From the NCBI GenBank assembly GCA_030680655.1, contig JAUXUZ010000406.1, positions 1-6,138 on the forward strand: a DNA stretch of 6,138 nt, written 5' to 3'. Within the stretch, counting starts at the first letter, position 1. Every line of letters starts with the position of its first letter. Under the pieces are notes generated by a model, which was not told the DNA's origin, searched no databases, and saw only the letters and a list, made by a program, of their open reading frames with translations. Position numbers and translations under genes: made by a program. The DNA is from Phycisphaerales bacterium (GTDB taxonomy: Bacteria; Planctomycetota; Phycisphaerae; Phycisphaerales; UBA1924). Positions 5,029-6,138 of this stretch are shown piece after piece.

Positions 5029-6138
5029 GGTTGGACCTCCGGTTACGCCGCGCAGCGTAGTGGAACATGATGATGGTTGCAAGTCCCGCGAATGAGGGGG
5101 TCGGAATCACCGCCGCGATTCTGAATCCCCACTGGTAATGGCCTGACGAAGGGAGGTCCGACGTAAAGCCACCGATGAAGTCGTTAATGAACGGACTGCC
5201 TGCGGCGGACGAGCCGTGAATCCCGCGGTAAGGGATCCCCGCGAAGTACACCAACTCCGTCCACTCACTTGTCCCCCCCGCGGCGTCGAGCAGCCCCCAC
5301 GGGCTCTGCTGGTCCGCGTAGGCGCCCAGCGACACGCCGAACGGGAACGGCAGGTTCATCCCGGGGTAGTCGGCCGGGAGCCAACCGCTGTTGGCCTGCG
5401 CGAGTTGACCGTTCACCATCACACCCGGCGGCCCGTAGACCGGGCGGGTGTCCTGGCTGAGGTTGTACTGCCAGTACCCACCCTGCCCTTGCCCGTAGCG
5501 GTTGGGGTCGTAGTGGTGCGAGGCCAGCATCTCGTCCATTGTGGGGATCCAGAACCGCGCGCCGGGGTTGTGCGCCGCCTGATCGGTGAAGATGTTGCCG
5601 TTGACGTAGCCGAAGGTGCTCACGTCGTACGCGCCGTTCATGAACGCCGCGCGCGTCATCGCGCGGTCGTTGTGGAGCCAGTTGCAGAAGATCGCCGCCG
5701 TCCGCCAGGTGATACCACCGGCGGGGGCCATCGGGTTCTGGCCGCCGGTGCCGCCGATGAACTCGGGGAAGGAGACAAACGGGATCGGCTGCCCCGTCGC
5801 CAGGGCGACCTGGTCCACCGCCAGCAGGAACTCACCGATCTGCTGCGAGGTCACCTCGTTGCGGCCGATGCGGAAGGTGTGGCCGAGCGAGCCGTCACGC
5901 TCCGCCGGCACGCCGGCGCTGTAAGGGGCGTTGGGCACGCCGCCGGGACCCAGCGGGTTCACGGTGACGAACTCGATGCCGTACTGGTACGTCACCGCCG
6001 GCCCCGCGCCGCCGTTCTGCGCCTGCGCCACCGGCGCGAAGGGGACGCTCGGCAGCCCCGGCGTCGGCTGAGACTGGGCGAGCGCGCCCCCCCCCCCCGC
6101 CCCCCCCGTCAATACCGATAGACCGACCGCGATCCAAA
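4973..6138 (-). CDS. Secreted SUMF1/FGE-fold (formylglycine-generating-enzyme-like) protein with PEP-CTERM-like tail, 5' end outside window
   Basis: The frame enters at the window edge with WIAVGLSVLTGG, a run of Gly, then ALAQSQPTP: the h- and c-regions of a signal peptide with likely cleavage ALA|Q. The true start lies beyond 6138. Counting from the TTG codon at 6112, FGE-sulfatase domain landmarks are RNEVTSQQIGEFL (84-96), ITWRTAAIFCNWL (134-146), FWIPTMDEM (187-195), WGLLDAAGGTSEWTEL (272-287) and WGFRIA (328-333). The paired active-site cysteines of true FGE (in the RGGSW region) are absent; the only domain cysteine is Cys143. It is therefore unlikely to make formylglycine and may instead bind a ligand. 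The C-terminus has PTPS, a hydrophobic segment and an Arg cluster RRNRR (337-359), as in PEP-CTERM sorting signals removed by an exosortase. The frame then runs 20 residues further and overlaps the dockerin gene by 56 nt, which is unusual. It is probably co-transcribed with the dockerin gene. Confidence 0.8.
   Translation of the reverse strand, partial: WIAVGLSVLTGGAGGGGALAQSQPTPGLPSVPFAPVAQAQNGGAGPAVTYQYGIEFVTVNPLGPGGVPNAPYSAGVPAERDGSLGHTFRIGRNEVTSQQIGEFLLAVDQVALATGQPIPFVSFPEFIGGTGGQNPMAPAGGITWRTAAIFCNWLHNDRAMTRAAFMNGAYDVSTFGYVNGNIFTDQAAHNPGARFWIPTMDEMLASHHYDPNRYGQGQGGYWQYNLSQDTRPVYGPPGVMVNGQLAQANSGWLPADYPGMNLPFPFGVSLGAYADQQSPWGLLDAAGGTSEWTELVYFAGIPYRGIHGSSAAGSPFINDFIGGFTSDLPSSGHYQWGFRIAAVIPTPSFAGLATIIMFHYAARRNRRSNHDASPVLADRDVHCNDRR
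5036..5040 (-). promoter_or_regulatory. Strong ribosome binding site (GGAGG) of the dockerin gene
   Basis: GGAGG lies 7 nt before ATG 5028 on the minus strand, inside the last codons of the upstream SUMF1-like frame. It fixes the start at 5028 and discards an in-frame upstream start at 5082 that would put a polar stretch before the signal peptide. Confidence 0.75.
5036..5104 (-). other. PEP-CTERM-like sorting signal
   Basis: PTPS is followed by a short hydrophobic span (FAGLATIIMFHY) and basic residues (AARRNRR). This is the tripartite layout of PEP-CTERM/exosortase substrates, with the PTP variant that I recall from Phycisphaerae. The hydrophobic part is short and contains His/Tyr. No exosortase gene is in the window. 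Confidence 0.6.
6087..6107 (-). repeat. Poly-G tracts (G8, one C, G12 on the coding strand) inside the signal peptide
   Basis: On the plus strand the run is C12 (6087-6098), G, then C8 (6100-6107). Read as coding sequence it gives GGAGGGG just before ALAQ, so it sits at the end of the signal peptide. Such a homopolymer is a slippage-prone site for both replication and sequencing. The current length keeps the frame. Confidence 0.9.

Noticed and set aside
5216..6121. 301-codon open frame on the plus strand antisense to the SUMF1-like gene
   Set aside because: Its translation is Arg/Val/His-rich without family features. The minus frame has clear FGE motifs and a signal peptide. Long antisense frames are expected at this GC content.
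1..6138. CRISPR array, tRNA, rRNA or insertion sequence
   Set aside because: No regularly spaced direct repeats, no tRNA-like cloverleaf, no rRNA signature and no transposase-like frame were seen anywhere in the window by eye.

Overview
The window looks like GC-rich chromosomal DNA of a member of the Planctomycetota, most likely a Phycisphaerae-type organism. The evidence is a secreted protein ending in a duplicated 'GC-type' dockerin (paired TGG-x-PG and DNNDFI blocks closing with GC), a neighbour with a PEP-CTERM-like tail of the PTPS + hydrophobic + Arg-cluster kind, and the C-terminus of a NrfA-type nitrite reductase. This assignment comes from recognising protein families by eye, not from a search.

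Layout. Positions 1-248 (+) hold the last ~80 codons of a probable ammonia-forming cytochrome c nitrite reductase (nrfA) with a Pro/Ala-rich tail. A strong, probably bidirectional hairpin terminator (294-323) separates it from the convergent minus-strand genes. These are, in minus-strand order: (a) the 3' part of a secreted SUMF1/FGE-fold protein (6138 to 4973), whose signal peptide runs off the window edge; (b) a long dockerin-bearing secreted protein (5028 to 1417) split by a single in-frame TAG at 4182-4180; and (c) a 235-residue helical + fibronectin-III-like protein (1057 to 350). About 360 bp without a convincing gene lie between (b) and (c).

Genes (a) and (b) are adjacent and read as one transcription unit for two exported, envelope-anchored proteins. 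Both carry apparent lesions. Gene (a) reads past the expected stop of its PEP-CTERM tail and overlaps gene (b) by 56 nt; one extra base would restore an Arg-Arg-stop ending just before the ribosome binding site of (b). Gene (b) has its signal peptide upstream and its dockerin downstream of the TAG, so neither half is a complete anchored protein. These may be real pseudogenising mutations, recoding, or sequence errors. The raw data, or a close relative, would decide. No new defence, mobile-element, CRISPR or RNA system is visible. The points most worth following up are the split dockerin gene, the unusual 89-residue helical extension after its dockerin, and the G-tract inside the signal peptide of (a).
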